DNA of 64,000 bases from Sphingomonas sp. PP-CE-1A-559. Its GTDB lineage: Bacteria; Pseudomonadota; Alphaproteobacteria; Sphingomonadales; Sphingomonadaceae. A model generated the notes under the pieces. It saw nothing but the letters and a program-made list of their open reading frames with translations, was not told the DNA's origin and did no database searches. Both the position numbers and the translations under genes were made by a program. Shown here in pieces: positions 35,106 to 44,133 of this stretch; position 1 is the stretch's first letter; each line of letters starts with the position of its first letter. Where the stretch lies: the NCBI RefSeq assembly GCF_004340965.1, contig NZ_SLYA01000002.1, positions 930,001 through 994,000 of the forward strand. Direction: 5' to 3'.

Positions 35106-35197
35106 TCATTGGTATCGGGTAGCCACTAACGGGGCGCTCGGCATAGTGATTGGCGACGACGGTGAATGGTGTCGGGTCGCAGGGAGAAAACCGCTTG

Positions 35198-35455
35198 ATG
35201 TCGGACGAGTATGCGCATGGCCGGCGAGACGGGTTGCGGCTGGCGCTGGCGATCTTGGCTGCCGAAGAAGCCAAATGGGCGGCGTTGCTGGGTGAGAGTG
35301 CATCCTGGCGGACCAACGCCACGCGTGAGGTGCGGCACAAGACACTTCAGGTCGCACAAACGCGCGTCCAGACCGTGTTGAACCGGCTTTCTCCCAAGGA
35401 CGACACCGCGTCGAATGCGGAATTGTCCGCCGCGCTGGCGAAGATCGGGCTTTAG
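35198..35455 (+). CDS. Small hypothetical protein
   Basis: An 85-residue helical, charged protein beginning MSDEYAHGRRDGLRLALAIL, with no membrane helix or known domain. I do not recognise it. The codon pattern looks like that of neighbouring genes. GGGAG lies 14 bases upstream of ATG 35198, a longer spacing than usual; an in-frame ATG at 35150 is an alternative. It ends by overlapping the convergent DUF72 gene by 4 bases. Confidence 0.6.
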   Translation: MSDEYAHGRRDGLRLALAILAAEEAKWAALLGESASWRTNATREVRHKTLQVAQTRVQTVLNRLSPKDDTASNAELSAALAKIGL

Positions 35456-36207
35456 CCGGCTCTCCCGTCCGGCGATGCGTCGACCAGTTCGGTCAACTGA
35501 AGCGCATCACCCAGCGCCGCAGACGCGGCAGTGTTGTCGAACATGCACCATGCCGGGCGCCCTGCTGCGCGATCCTGGGCAATGAGATCCGCATAGCCGC
35601 GTAGGCGGTCGAGCCCGTACGCGGATCGGTACATGTCGGGCGATCCGTGCAGCCGGTAATACGTGAGCCCACGCCAACCACCCGGCCGTGCCGCCGCCGG
35701 GACCCGGGCGGGATCGGCAGCGACCCGTGCTACTTCCTGGTCCGCTAACAGGCTGTCGGCATCGGGCTCGAACCAGCTGGCGTGGCGCGGTTCGCACACG
35801 ATGCTGGTATCGGTTCGTTCGCCGACGTCCGCAAGAAAACGGGTGACCGTCGCATGATCGAAGGCGAGGCTTGGCGGTAGTTGCAGGAGGAGGAGTGCAA
35901 GCTTGCCACCCAGGCCGGACACCTCGTCGAGGAAGCGATCGAGCGGCGCGGCGGCATCGTGCAAGCGAAGATCGTGGCTGATCGACTTGGGTATCTTTGC
36001 CGTGAACCGGAAATCGTCGGGAACGCTGGCCGCCCATCGAGCCCAGGTCGATTGCCGGTGTGGCCGGTGGAAGGACGAGTTCACTTCGACACCGTGCATC
36101 ACGGCCGCGTAACGCTGTAGCGCGGTGCCCGTTTCCGGAAAGTTCGGTCGATCCGCGGCCGGTATGCTCCAGCCGGCGGTACCGATCACGCAGCGCGGCT
36201 CTGTCAC
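35452..36207 (-). CDS. DUF72 (YecE-like) TIM-barrel protein
   Basis: A protein of about 251 residues from GTG 36207 (TTG 36240 is an in-frame alternative). DUF72 signatures are clear: CVIGTAGWSIP near the N-terminus, VEVNSSFHRPHR, FRFTAKIPKSISHD, LALLLLQLPPSLAFD and YYRLHGSPDMY, with CMFDNTAASAALGDAL near the end. Family members have a TIM barrel and unknown activity, possibly nucleic-acid linked. It sits between a small hypothetical gene (convergent) and the Gfo/Idh gene 97 bases away on the same strand. Confidence 0.88.
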   Translation of the reverse strand: MTEPRCVIGTAGWSIPAADRPNFPETGTALQRYAAVMHGVEVNSSFHRPHRQSTWARWAASVPDDFRFTAKIPKSISHDLRLHDAAAPLDRFLDEVSGLGGKLALLLLQLPPSLAFDHATVTRFLADVGERTDTSIVCEPRHASWFEPDADSLLADQEVARVAADPARVPAAARPGGWRGLTYYRLHGSPDMYRSAYGLDRLRGYADLIAQDRAAGRPAWCMFDNTAASAALGDALQLTELVDASPDGRAG

Positions 36208-36304
36208 CGGGAAACGACCTTCGGTGAAGCACCACGACAATCGCCCGGCATCCGTCCCCTGCCCCGCTGGTCATCGCGGCGAAGGAGACGGACGCCGGAG
36301 TCGA

Positions 36305-37420
36305 TCATGCCGATTGGGGGATGATGCTGATCATCTCGTCCTCGCTGGGTTCCTTCGCCGGCTTGAGCTTGAGCGCCTGGTCCGGTTCGACATGGCGGCT
36401 TCGCGAAGCGGGTTCGAGCGTCACGGTCTCGCCGGTGTCGAGCGATCGCTCGATCGCGGCTAGGACACGCATGTCGAACAGGCCTTCCTCGCCGTCGGCT
36501 TCGGGATGGAGATCCTCGAGGATGCAGTTCGAGAAATACTGCGTCTCGTTGCCAAACTGTTCGACCGGATCAAAGCTGTGCGTCTTGCTGCCGGCGCTGG
36601 TCTTCTCGACATAGGTGATGCCGATCTTCGGCCCGAACATGAAGGCGGGCGACGCGTGGATGCTCGCCTTCGTGCCGACAAGTTCGAAGAACTCGGCCGA
36701 TGCAGTGGCGTAGCTGACGCTGAACTGCGCGACGCGTTCATCGGGGAAGCGCAGCGTGACCGCCACGGTGTCGTGGAAGTTGAAGCCGCGCCCGGGGGTC
36801 TTGGTACCGATCGCATGCACGGCGATGGGTTCCTGCCCGAACAGGTTGCGGACTGCGTTGAGCGGGTACGTCCCCATGTCCGGCACCGGACCGCCCCAGT
36901 AACCGTTGTGACCGCGCGAATTGGCCTCAGCGACATTCTGCGCGAACACCGAAACGAAGCTGCGCAACTCGCCGAACTCGCCATCGCGGGCGCGGGTGAT
37001 CATCTCGACCGTGCCCGGTTCGTTGTGGAGGCGATAGGCGATCATCAGCTTGGCGCCGCCTTTCTTCTGCGCGGCGATGATCTGTTCGGCTTCGGCGACG
37101 CTGGAGGCCATCGGCTTTTCGAGCAGGACGTGAATGCCCGCTTCGAGCGCCGGAACGGCGTATTGCAGATGAAGGAAGTTCGGCGTCGCGACATAGACGG
37201 CGTCGATCTCGCCCGACTTGAGCAGTTCGTCATACTGTTCGTACGACCATGCCTTGATACCGTAGAGCTTGGCGAGCTTGTCCGCCTTGACCGGATCGCC
37301 CGTGACCAATGCCGCGAGTTCCGAATTGTCGGTGCGACCGATGCCCGGCATGAACGCCTGCTGCGATATCTGGCCACCGCCGACGACGGCATAGCGTACC
37401 TTCTTCTTGTGTCCGAACAT
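36305..37420 (-). CDS. Gfo/Idh/MocA-family sugar oxidoreductase
   Basis: A 371-residue NAD(P)-dependent oxidoreductase. The Rossmann fold opens with VRYAVVGGGQISQQAFMPGI (GxGxxS/A) and continues with AVYVATPNFLHLQYAVPALE and HVLLEKPMASSVAEAEQ, the EKP motif whose lysine assists catalysis. The C-terminal domain carries MGTYPLNAVRNLFG (DxxxYxxN-type site). Similarity to glucose-fructose oxidoreductases suggests a sugar or inositol substrate. The start is ATG 37420 with GAAGGA. It is divergent from the aldo/keto reductase at 37606, and the shared 185-base gap probably holds both promoters. Confidence 0.9.
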   Translation of the reverse strand: MFGHKKKVRYAVVGGGQISQQAFMPGIGRTDNSELAALVTGDPVKADKLAKLYGIKAWSYEQYDELLKSGEIDAVYVATPNFLHLQYAVPALEAGIHVLLEKPMASSVAEAEQIIAAQKKGGAKLMIAYRLHNEPGTVEMITRARDGEFGELRSFVSVFAQNVAEANSRGHNGYWGGPVPDMGTYPLNAVRNLFGQEPIAVHAIGTKTPGRGFNFHDTVAVTLRFPDERVAQFSVSYATASAEFFELVGTKASIHASPAFMFGPKIGITYVEKTSAGSKTHSFDPVEQFGNETQYFSNCILEDLHPEADGEEGLFDMRVLAAIERSLDTGETVTLEPASRSRHVEPDQALKLKPAKEPSEDEMISIIPQSA

Positions 37421-37605
37421 ATCAGTCCTTCGGTGTAGTTTGGGGATGCAGGGCGAACGACGGACGACCATGATCGTTGCATTCTTCGCGTGTTTGCCGC
37501 GTACGTCGGGATCCGCGACGCTGCGTTTCCGCAATCGTGCCGATCATACCGGACCGCATCGCGGTGCCGTTCGTTCGGTACGTGAACCTCTGAGGTAGAC
37601 GAATC

Positions 37606-38586
37606 ATGGACTACACCAAACTCGGCAGCACCGGCCTGGACGTTTCGCGGCTTTGCCTGGGCTGCATGACCTACGGCATCCCCGATCGCGGCAATCACGC
37701 GTGGACGCTCGATGAGGAAACCAGCCGGCCGATCCTGCGCGCGGCGGTCGAGGCCGGGATCAACTTCTTCGACACTGCCAACGTCTATTCGGATGGCACG
37801 TCGGAGGAGATCGTCGGTCGTGCGCTCAAGGACTTCACCCGCCGCGACGAAGTGGTGATCGCCACCAAGGTGCACGGACGGATGCGTCCGGGCCCGAACG
37901 GCGCCGGTCTCAGCCGGAAGGCGATCATGGCCGAGATCGATGCCAGCCTCACGCGGCTCGGCACCGACTATGTCGACCTCTACCAGATCCACCGGTTCGA
38001 TTACGACGTGCCGATCGAGGAAACGCTGGAGGCGCTGCACGACGTCGTGAAGGCAGGCAAGGCGCGGTATATCGGTGCGTCGTCGATGTTCGCGTGGCAG
38101 TTCGCGACGATGCTGCACGTTAGCGAGGCGAATGGCTGGACGCGGTTCGCGACCATGCAGGATTATCTGAACCTGCTGTACCGCGAGGAAGAGCGCGAGA
38201 TGCTGCCGCTGTGCGACGCCGAGGGGGTCGGCGTAATCCCCTGGAGCCCGCTCGCCCGCGGACGCCTGACGCGCGACTGGGACGAGACCACTGGACGTTC
38301 GCAGACCGACGAGTTCGGCAAGACGCTGTACGCGCATACCGTCGAGGCGGACCGCAAGGTGGTGGAGACGGTCGCGACGATCGCCAAGGAGCGCGACGTG
38401 CCGAGGGCACAGGTGGCACTCGCCTGGGTGCTGGCGAAACCGGAGGTATCCGCGCCGATCATCGGGGCGTCGAAGACCGCGCATCTCGATGACGCGATCG
38501 CGGCGCTCGAACTGGGCCTTACCGATCGCGAGATCGCGCGGCTGGAAGAACCCTATGTCCCGCATGCGGTCGTCGGCTTTTCCTAA
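37606..38586 (+). CDS. Aldo/keto reductase
   Basis: A 326-residue AKR of the YajO/IolS-like branch. The tetrad is D56 and Y61 in NFFDTANVYSDG, K88 in VIATKVHG and H129 in YQIHRFDY. NADPH-binding features WSPLARGRLTRDW and SAPIIGASKTAHLDDAIAAL are present. It opens with YTKLGSTGLDVSRLCLGCM, usual for this branch. It reduces an aldehyde or ketone with an unknown natural substrate. Divergence from a Gfo/Idh oxidoreductase hints at sugar or polyol metabolism. It starts at ATG 37606 with GAGG upstream. Confidence 0.93.
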   Translation: MDYTKLGSTGLDVSRLCLGCMTYGIPDRGNHAWTLDEETSRPILRAAVEAGINFFDTANVYSDGTSEEIVGRALKDFTRRDEVVIATKVHGRMRPGPNGAGLSRKAIMAEIDASLTRLGTDYVDLYQIHRFDYDVPIEETLEALHDVVKAGKARYIGASSMFAWQFATMLHVSEANGWTRFATMQDYLNLLYREEEREMLPLCDAEGVGVIPWSPLARGRLTRDWDETTGRSQTDEFGKTLYAHTVEADRKVVETVATIAKERDVPRAQVALAWVLAKPEVSAPIIGASKTAHLDDAIAALELGLTDREIARLEEPYVPHAVVGFS

Positions 38587-38592
38587 GCGATC

Positions 38593-38621
38593 TGCGGCCG
38601 GCTACCGTTGAGTTGGCCGCA
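38593..38621 (+). terminator. Hairpin after the aldo/keto reductase
   Basis: TGCGGCC (38593-38599) pairs with GGCCGCA (38615-38621) across a 15-base loop, starting seven bases after the stop codon. No T-run follows, so it is at best a weak terminator. Confidence 0.35.
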
Positions 38622-38689
38622 TCAAGTCCACCGAGCGTAACGCGCATATTCTGCCCGATGGATCATCCGTCGCGGCGTAAAGGACCGAT

Positions 38690-39883
38690 ATGACGAAACC
38701 GACAGTGGCCGAGCGACCGGCTATCCTGGCCGCCAAGCGCCAGCTGAAGATGGCGCGCTCGACCCATGCCTATGTCAGGGGCAACACGACCAAGTTCTAC
38801 GAATGGCTCGACGAGTCACGCGCGTCGCGACGCGTTCCGCAGGGGCCGGCGATCTGGATCTGCGGCGACTGCCATCTCGGTAACCTCGGCCCGATCAACG
38901 ATGGTGGCGGGCGGATCGCGATCCAGATCCGCGACCTCGACCAGGCGGTGATCGGCAACCCGGCGCACGACCTGATCCGCCTCGGGCTGTCGCTCGCGAC
39001 CGCGGCGCGAGGCTCCGACCTGCCCGGCGTGACGACCGCGCACATGATCGAGGAGATGGTCACCGGCTATGCCAGCGCGATGGCCGATCCCGCGAGCAAC
39101 GATGCCGGCCCCGAGCCCGAGGCGGTCCGCAGCGTGAAGCGCCGCGCACTGGGACGGCGTTGGCGGCATCTCGCCAAGGAGCGGTTCGCGACGCAGGAGC
39201 CGATGATCCCGCTCGGCGACAAGTTCTGGCCGCTGGAGCAATCCGAACGAGACGCGCTCGCCGAACTGGTCACCGAGCCGGACGTCGCAGCGCTGGTTCT
39301 CTCGCTCGACGCGAAGGACCGGGACCGGACCGTCCGGCTGGTCGACGCCGCCTACTGGATGAAGGGATGCAGTTCGCTCGGGCTGTTGCGGTTTGCGGCA
39401 CTGGTCGGGCTGAAGAACGCGAAGGGGCGGTCCGACTATGCGCTGATCGACTTGAAGGAAGCGACGACACCGATCGCGCCTGCCGCAAAGGGTGCGAAGA
39501 TGCCGACCGACCAGGCGGCCCGCGTCGTCGAGGCTGCACGCGCGCTGTCTCCTCACCTCGGTAGCCGGATGGTCGCGGCGCGTGCGCTCGATCGGACGCT
39601 GTTCGTTCGCGAATTGTCGCCGCAGGACCTGAAGCTCGAGGTCGAGCAGTTCAGCGCGGGACAGGCCGTAAAGGCGGCGCGGTATCTCGCCTTCGTTGTC
39701 GGCAAGGCGCACGCACGCCAGATGGATACGGACACGCGCCACGAATGGGCGAGCGTGCTCGATGCAGACCGTCGCGGCACGATCGATGCGCCGAACTGGC
39801 TGTGGGAGAGCGTCGTGTCATTGGCGGGAAGCCATGAGGCGGGATATCTGGAACATTGCCGCCAGTACGCAATGCGGGCGTGA
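38690..39883 (+). CDS. DUF2252 family protein
   Basis: A 397-residue protein of the DUF2252 family. Typical strings are KMARSTHAYVRGNTTKFYEW near the N-terminus, PAIWICGDCHLGNLGPIND at about residue 54 and IQIRDLDQAVIGNPAHDLIR at about 78 (the HGDxHxxN-D..D pattern shared with kinase-like phosphotransferase folds). Later features are YWMKGCSSLGLLRFAALVG and FVVGKAHARQMD. The fold resembles aminoglycoside phosphotransferase/HipA-like enzymes, but no substrate is known. No signal peptide is seen. It starts at ATG 38690. Confidence 0.88.
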   Translation: MTKPTVAERPAILAAKRQLKMARSTHAYVRGNTTKFYEWLDESRASRRVPQGPAIWICGDCHLGNLGPINDGGGRIAIQIRDLDQAVIGNPAHDLIRLGLSLATAARGSDLPGVTTAHMIEEMVTGYASAMADPASNDAGPEPEAVRSVKRRALGRRWRHLAKERFATQEPMIPLGDKFWPLEQSERDALAELVTEPDVAALVLSLDAKDRDRTVRLVDAAYWMKGCSSLGLLRFAALVGLKNAKGRSDYALIDLKEATTPIAPAAKGAKMPTDQAARVVEAARALSPHLGSRMVAARALDRTLFVRELSPQDLKLEVEQFSAGQAVKAARYLAFVVGKAHARQMDTDTRHEWASVLDADRRGTIDAPNWLWESVVSLAGSHEAGYLEHCRQYAMRA

Positions 39884-40003
39884 TCGGCGGTAGGGCTATG
39901 CCCGCCCCGAGGTGCTCCAAATGCTGCGTGCTTTACATGACCGATCCAGCTGTCACACTTATCGCTGAACTCGGGCGCGTGCGCCGTATTGGAGCATTCG
40001 ACC

Positions 40004-40963
40004 ATGGACTTCATCGACCGGCGTACGGCTATTGCCGGTATCGGTGCGGCGATCGGGTGCGCCGCCCTGCCCGTCTCCGCGCGTGCCGCACCCGACGACG
40101 TGTTCCTGCTGAGCTATTTCACCGACAAGGATGAGGGTCGCGAGGGGCTCAAGCTCGCCAGCAGCGACGATGGGTATGTCTTTCGCGCGCTGGGCAATGG
40201 TCGTGGCTTCCTGACGCCGATGGTCGGCGAGAACAGGCTGATGCGCGATCCCAACCTGGTGCAGGGACCGGATGGGCTCTGGCATCTCGCCTGGACGAGC
40301 GATTGGTTCGGCCCCGTCATCGGTCACGCCACATCGCGCGACCTGATGCACTGGTCGCCGCAACAGACCATTCCGGTGATGAAAGGCTTTGTCGGCGTCC
40401 GTAACAGCTGGGCGCCCGAGGCGATCTACGACCGCGCGCGGGGCGATTTCGTCATCATTTGGTCGAGCAGCATCGATGGCCGTTTCGGGGCGACTGCGGG
40501 CGAAAAGTTCGCGGGGATCAAGCTGCGTCCTTATTATACGCGCACCAAGGATTTCCGTACGTTCACGCCGACCAAGTTGTTGTTCGATCCGGGTACCGAC
40601 TCGATCGACTTTACCTGGCTGAGGCTGGCCGACGGCGGGTTGCGGCTGATCTACAAGGACGAGACGCACGACACCGAAACGCGGCGGTGGCTGGTCAGCC
40701 GGTCCGCGGCCTCGCCGACCGGTCCGTTCGGGCCGGTCAGCGCGCCGTTCACCAAACCAATGACGGAGGGACCGACGGCGATACGGCTCGGCGACCGCTA
40801 CATCGTCTATTACGACGTGTACGAGCAGCATCGCTTCGGTGGCGCCTCGACCACGGACTTCGTCCACTGGACCGACGAAAGCGCGCGCATCCGGTTTCCC
40901 GAGAACGCACGCCACGGCACGGTCGTTCGCGTGCCTCGCGCCTTTGCCGACAGGATCGCGTGA
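40004..40963 (+). CDS. GH43-like glycoside hydrolase with Tat-type signal
   Basis: A 319-residue protein. The N-terminus MDFIDRRTAIAGIGAAIGCA has a twin-arginine signal pattern (DRRTA) and a hydrophobic stretch, so export folded by Tat is likely. The five-bladed propeller of clan GH-F follows: LMRDPNLVQGPDGLWHLAWT (catalytic Asp region), GHATSRDLMHWSPQQ, SWAPEAIYDRARGDFVIIWS (general acid Glu) and MTEGPTAIRLGDRYIVYYD. Arabinofuranosidase or xylosidase-type activity is typical. ATG 40004 has GGAG at 39991-39994; a TTG at 39989 is in frame but less likely. It belongs to no obvious operon. Confidence 0.85.
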   Translation: MDFIDRRTAIAGIGAAIGCAALPVSARAAPDDVFLLSYFTDKDEGREGLKLASSDDGYVFRALGNGRGFLTPMVGENRLMRDPNLVQGPDGLWHLAWTSDWFGPVIGHATSRDLMHWSPQQTIPVMKGFVGVRNSWAPEAIYDRARGDFVIIWSSSIDGRFGATAGEKFAGIKLRPYYTRTKDFRTFTPTKLLFDPGTDSIDFTWLRLADGGLRLIYKDETHDTETRRWLVSRSAASPTGPFGPVSAPFTKPMTEGPTAIRLGDRYIVYYDVYEQHRFGGASTTDFVHWTDESARIRFPENARHGTVVRVPRAFADRIA

Positions 40964-40964
40964 T

Positions 40965-41125
40965 TTAAGCGGCTAATCGCGGTCGGAACGCTATCATCAC
41001 CTTGCCGAGATGCCCGGCGCGTCGTCGAAGGCGAGGACTCGATCGACTACCGTCGTGATCCCGTTCGCTACGATCGCGTCGAGCAGGTCCACGAACCTCG
41101 CGCGGCTGTCATTGGCGTACGTGCA
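40965..41125 (-). pseudogene. C-terminal relic of a zinc-type alcohol dehydrogenase/quinone oxidoreductase
   Basis: On the minus strand, bases 41120-40997 read YANDSRARFVDLLDAIVANG, then ITTVVDRVLAFDDAP, and run into a stop. Shifting by one base gives AGHLGKVMIAFRPRLAA ending at the TAA at 40965-40967. Intact family members end with a pattern like GSRxxFEDLxxxI..VIDRVFPFDDAxxAYxHLxxGxHxGKVVI. So the final ~50 residues survive but carry a frameshift and a deletion of about ten residues. No N-terminal part of the gene remains here. Read as relic from motif recognition only. Confidence 0.65.
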
Positions 41126-41355
41126 CCGATCCCCACGTAGCGGCGATGTAAATTGATGGTATGATGCGGTGCTTGGACTGGCGTTCTTCGGCGCCGCGTC
41201 GGTCGGGAAGACCGCCTTCGCCAATCCCAACAACGCATATGCCGACGCTACGCTACCGCGACGAGTGTGGCAGAGGTCCGAGCGCGCTATCGATTGCCCC
41301 GTCTATCTTGCCGACCCTCCTGTGGTAGGATCCTTGGGACGATTGGGGAACGGCG

Positions 41356-42306
41356 ATGCGGACGATCATCATGGCGACGATGTTGCTGGCGCTGGAGTCG
41401 GGTACGACGCCGGTCGCTACCGTTCGGACGGCTAACGCCGAGGTGCGAACCTCGCTGGCGCACGGCAGGATGGAGGGTCCGTTCGAACTCCATTCCCGGG
41501 TCTATCCTGGCACGGTCAGGCGCTATTGGGTGTATGTGCCAGCAGGCTACGACACGTTTAAGCCACCCAATCTGCTGCTGTTCCAGGATGGCCAGCGCGC
41601 GGTCAACCCGGAAGGGTCGCTGAGGCTTCCCGCGGTTATCGATACGTTGATCGAGCAGAAGGCCATTCCGCAGACGCTGGGCGTGTTCGTCACGCCGGGG
41701 AATGTCTCCGCCCGGTATCCTGATACGCTCGGCATACAGAACCCGGACCATCGGCCGGAGGAGTATGACGCGCTTTCCGACGCCTATGCCCGGATGACGC
41801 TGGACGAATTGCTGCCCGCCGTGGCGCGGCGATGGCGGTTCTCCGCGGATCCGAAGCGGCGCGCGATCGGCGGCACGTCGAGTGGTGCGATCGCCGCCTG
41901 GACCGTCGCATGGCGCCATCCGGACGCGTTCGGCAATGTGATAAGCTTCATCGGCAGCTATACCTCGATCGGCCTGAAACTCGGTCCGGACGGAACGCCG
42001 CTGGCCTATGGCGGAGATACCTATCCCGGCCTGATCCGGAAAAGCGCGATCCGCCCCTTGCGCGTCTTTCTTCAGGACGGACGCAACGACCTGGATAACG
42101 AGCACGGCAACTGGTTTCTCGCGAACCAGCAGATGCTGAAAGCGCTCGAATGGGCCAATGCGCATGCCGACGCGGAAAAGCACGTGGGCGCGCGATACGA
42201 TATTAACCATGCCTGGACCGAAGGTGCGCATTCGGATGCCGATGGCGGATCGATCCTGCCTGACGTACTGCGCTGGATCTGGCGGGATCAGCAACCCGGC
42301 CGGTGA
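41356..42306 (+). CDS. Exported alpha/beta-hydrolase, Fes/esterase-D-like
   Basis: A 316-residue serine hydrolase. After a probable signal peptide (MRTIIMATMLLALESGTTPV) comes YWVYVPAGYDTFKPPNLLLF, usual at the start of enterochelin-esterase-like proteins. The nucleophile elbow is GGTSSGAIAAW, then FLQDGRNDLDNEHGNWFLAN (the acid loop) and GAHSDADGGSILPDVLRWIW (the catalytic His). Enterochelin, feruloyl and acetyl-xylan esterases share this fold, so the substrate is open. A carbohydrate-ester role would suit the GH43-like neighbour 390 bases upstream. It starts at ATG 41356 with GGGGAA. Confidence 0.85.
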   Translation: MRTIIMATMLLALESGTTPVATVRTANAEVRTSLAHGRMEGPFELHSRVYPGTVRRYWVYVPAGYDTFKPPNLLLFQDGQRAVNPEGSLRLPAVIDTLIEQKAIPQTLGVFVTPGNVSARYPDTLGIQNPDHRPEEYDALSDAYARMTLDELLPAVARRWRFSADPKRRAIGGTSSGAIAAWTVAWRHPDAFGNVISFIGSYTSIGLKLGPDGTPLAYGGDTYPGLIRKSAIRPLRVFLQDGRNDLDNEHGNWFLANQQMLKALEWANAHADAEKHVGARYDINHAWTEGAHSDADGGSILPDVLRWIWRDQQPGR

Positions 42307-42451
42307 CCCGGATCTGGTTGGGGCCGTGCTCCACTGCAACCGCCCGCGTCTCGCATTCGACATTGACGCAGTGCAGCATCGCACCTACCAGCCCGCGCTC
42401 ACAAGATGCTTGCCTACAAGGCGCAGTTTAGCTCAGCGCTGGAGGCGCCGC

Positions 42452-43741
42452 GTGACCATGATCATGACCTTTGCCGATCTCTCCCTCGCGCCGTTTTTGC
42501 TGCAGGCGCTAGCTGAGGAAGGCTATGCCCACCCTACCCCGATCCAGGGGCAGTCGATCCCGATGCTGCTGCAGGGGCGCGACATGCTTGGCATGGCGCA
42601 GACCGGCACGGGTAAGACCGCCGCCTTCGCGCTGCCGTTGCTCCACCGCCTCGCTGCCGACCCCCGCCCTGCACCCAAGGGCGGCGCGCGCATCCTGGTA
42701 CTCGCGCCGACGCGTGAACTCGTGTCGCAGATCGCCGCCGGGTTCGAGAGCTTCGGTCGCCATCTGAAGCCGAGCGTGATGACGATCTTCGGCGGCGTCA
42801 GCCAGTTCCATCAGGTCAAGGCGCTCGAAGCCGGGGTCGACATCATCGTCGCCGCACCGGGGCGCTTGCTGGATCTGGTCGATCAGGGGCTCTGCGACCT
42901 GTCGCAGCTCGAGGCGCTGGTGCTCGACGAAGCCGATCAGATGCTCGACATGGGCTTTGCGAAGCCGATCGAGCGGCTCGTCGCGACGCTGCCGACGGAT
43001 CGCCACACGTTGCTGTTCTCGGCGACCATGCCGAAGTCGATCGCCGCGCTGGCCGAGAGCCTGCTGCGCGATCCGGCGAAGGTCGAGATCGCCCCGCCGT
43101 CGACCACCGTCGACCGGATCGACCAGTCGGTGATGTTCCTCGATGCGACCGACAAGAAGGCGGCGCTGCTGGCACTGCTCAAGACCCCCGACATGGGCCA
43201 GGCGGTCGTGTTCACGTTGCAGAAGAACATCGCCAACGACGTCTGCGCGTTCATCGGCGAGGCCGGCATCACTGCCGAGGCGCTCCACGGCAACAAGTCG
43301 CAGGGCCAGCGCGAGCGGGCGCTCGACGCCTTCCGCGCCGGCACCGTCCAGGTGCTGGTCGCGACCGACATCGCTGCCCGCGGGATCGACGTCGACACCG
43401 TGACGCACGTGTTCAACCACGACCTGCCCAGCCTCCCGGAAAGCTATGTCCACCGGATCGGCCGCACCGGTCGCGCAGGTCGCAGCGGGTTCGCGATCAC
43501 GCTGTGCGATGCCGAGCAGCGCGCCTGGCTACACGACGTCGAGCGCGAGATCGGTCGGACCCTGACCGTCCAGGACGATCACGAATGGCACTGCGAAGTG
43601 GCACGCCATTCGACCAAGCGCGCGCCCGTGCTGGGTGGCGGCCCGGTCAAGCAGGTCAAGCCGGCGAAGGCACCGCGCGAGCGGAAGGTCTGGACCGAGG
43701 AAGAAAAGCTAGCCGCACGGATGGCCGCAAAGGCCGCCTGA
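42452..43741 (+). CDS. DEAD-box ATP-dependent RNA helicase (RhlE-type)
   Basis: A 429-residue DEAD-box helicase with all core motifs: Q motif PTPIQ, motif I AQTGTGKT, PTRELVSQ, motif II DEAD (VLDEADQMLDMGF), motif III SAT, V ATDIAARGID and VI HRIGRTGRAG. The tail is lysine-rich (KAPRERKVWTEEEKLAARMA), as in RhlE-like proteins that act on ribosomal RNA and mRNA decay. The open frame upstream to 42158 is non-helicase. GTG 42452 sits 6 bases after GGAGG (42441-42445) and is preferred; ATG 42458 and 42464 are close alternatives. The GH/esterase gene ends 146 bases upstream. Confidence 0.94.
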   Translation: MTMIMTFADLSLAPFLLQALAEEGYAHPTPIQGQSIPMLLQGRDMLGMAQTGTGKTAAFALPLLHRLAADPRPAPKGGARILVLAPTRELVSQIAAGFESFGRHLKPSVMTIFGGVSQFHQVKALEAGVDIIVAAPGRLLDLVDQGLCDLSQLEALVLDEADQMLDMGFAKPIERLVATLPTDRHTLLFSATMPKSIAALAESLLRDPAKVEIAPPSTTVDRIDQSVMFLDATDKKAALLALLKTPDMGQAVVFTLQKNIANDVCAFIGEAGITAEALHGNKSQGQRERALDAFRAGTVQVLVATDIAARGIDVDTVTHVFNHDLPSLPESYVHRIGRTGRAGRSGFAITLCDAEQRAWLHDVEREIGRTLTVQDDHEWHCEVARHSTKRAPVLGGGPVKQVKPAKAPRERKVWTEEEKLAARMAAKAA

Positions 43742-43752
43742 TAGCGGTGCAT

Positions 43753-43786
43753 CGTTCGACGAGGGTGCGATGCCCCTCGTCGAACG
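43753..43786 (+). terminator. Perfect 13-bp hairpin after the helicase gene
   Basis: CGTTCGACGAGGG (43753-43765) and CCCTCGTCGAACG (43774-43786) pair perfectly with an 8-base loop, 11 bases after the stop codon. No T-run follows, which is common for GC-rich alphaproteobacterial ends. Confidence 0.6.
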
Positions 43787-44133
43787 GCGGGCCGGTCTCG
43801 GTCAGACGGGCGTAACGCGTTCGCGGCACGTCCAACGCGGCATCCTAGCGTGTCCAAACCCGCCATGACTTGAAGGTCTGATGCGGTCGTCCAATGCCCA
43901 TCGGGCAGTTTTTTCGCCGCACTGCGGAAGATAGACTGAGCGCCGCAAGCACCCGCTCTGGCAGCACTTGCTCTGTCACAGTTTTCGTAATGTCGGACTT
44001 ATCGTCCAGCAATCTGACCGCCCAAGCGATCATTCCGCGCCCCCCGTCTTTATGACGCACCTGCAACATAAGTCGCATAAAATTGTCGCCGCAAGATGCC
44101 ATGCCCCGCTTCGAAACGCGTAAGGGGAATGGT
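43787..44133. other. Intergenic stretch before the phosphatase-autotransporter gene
   Basis: About 350 bases with no supported gene. An open frame on the minus strand (43845-44231) runs into the start of the phosphatase gene and has no recognisable product. The 90 bases before the autotransporter start are more AT-rich and probably hold its promoter, but I see no convincing -35/-10 pair. Confidence 0.5.

Noticed and set aside
42421..42450. tRNA-like string TTAGCTCAG before the helicase gene
   Set aside because: Only a D-loop-like stretch is present. No acceptor stem, anticodon arm or T arm can be formed, and the helicase ribosome-binding site overlaps it.
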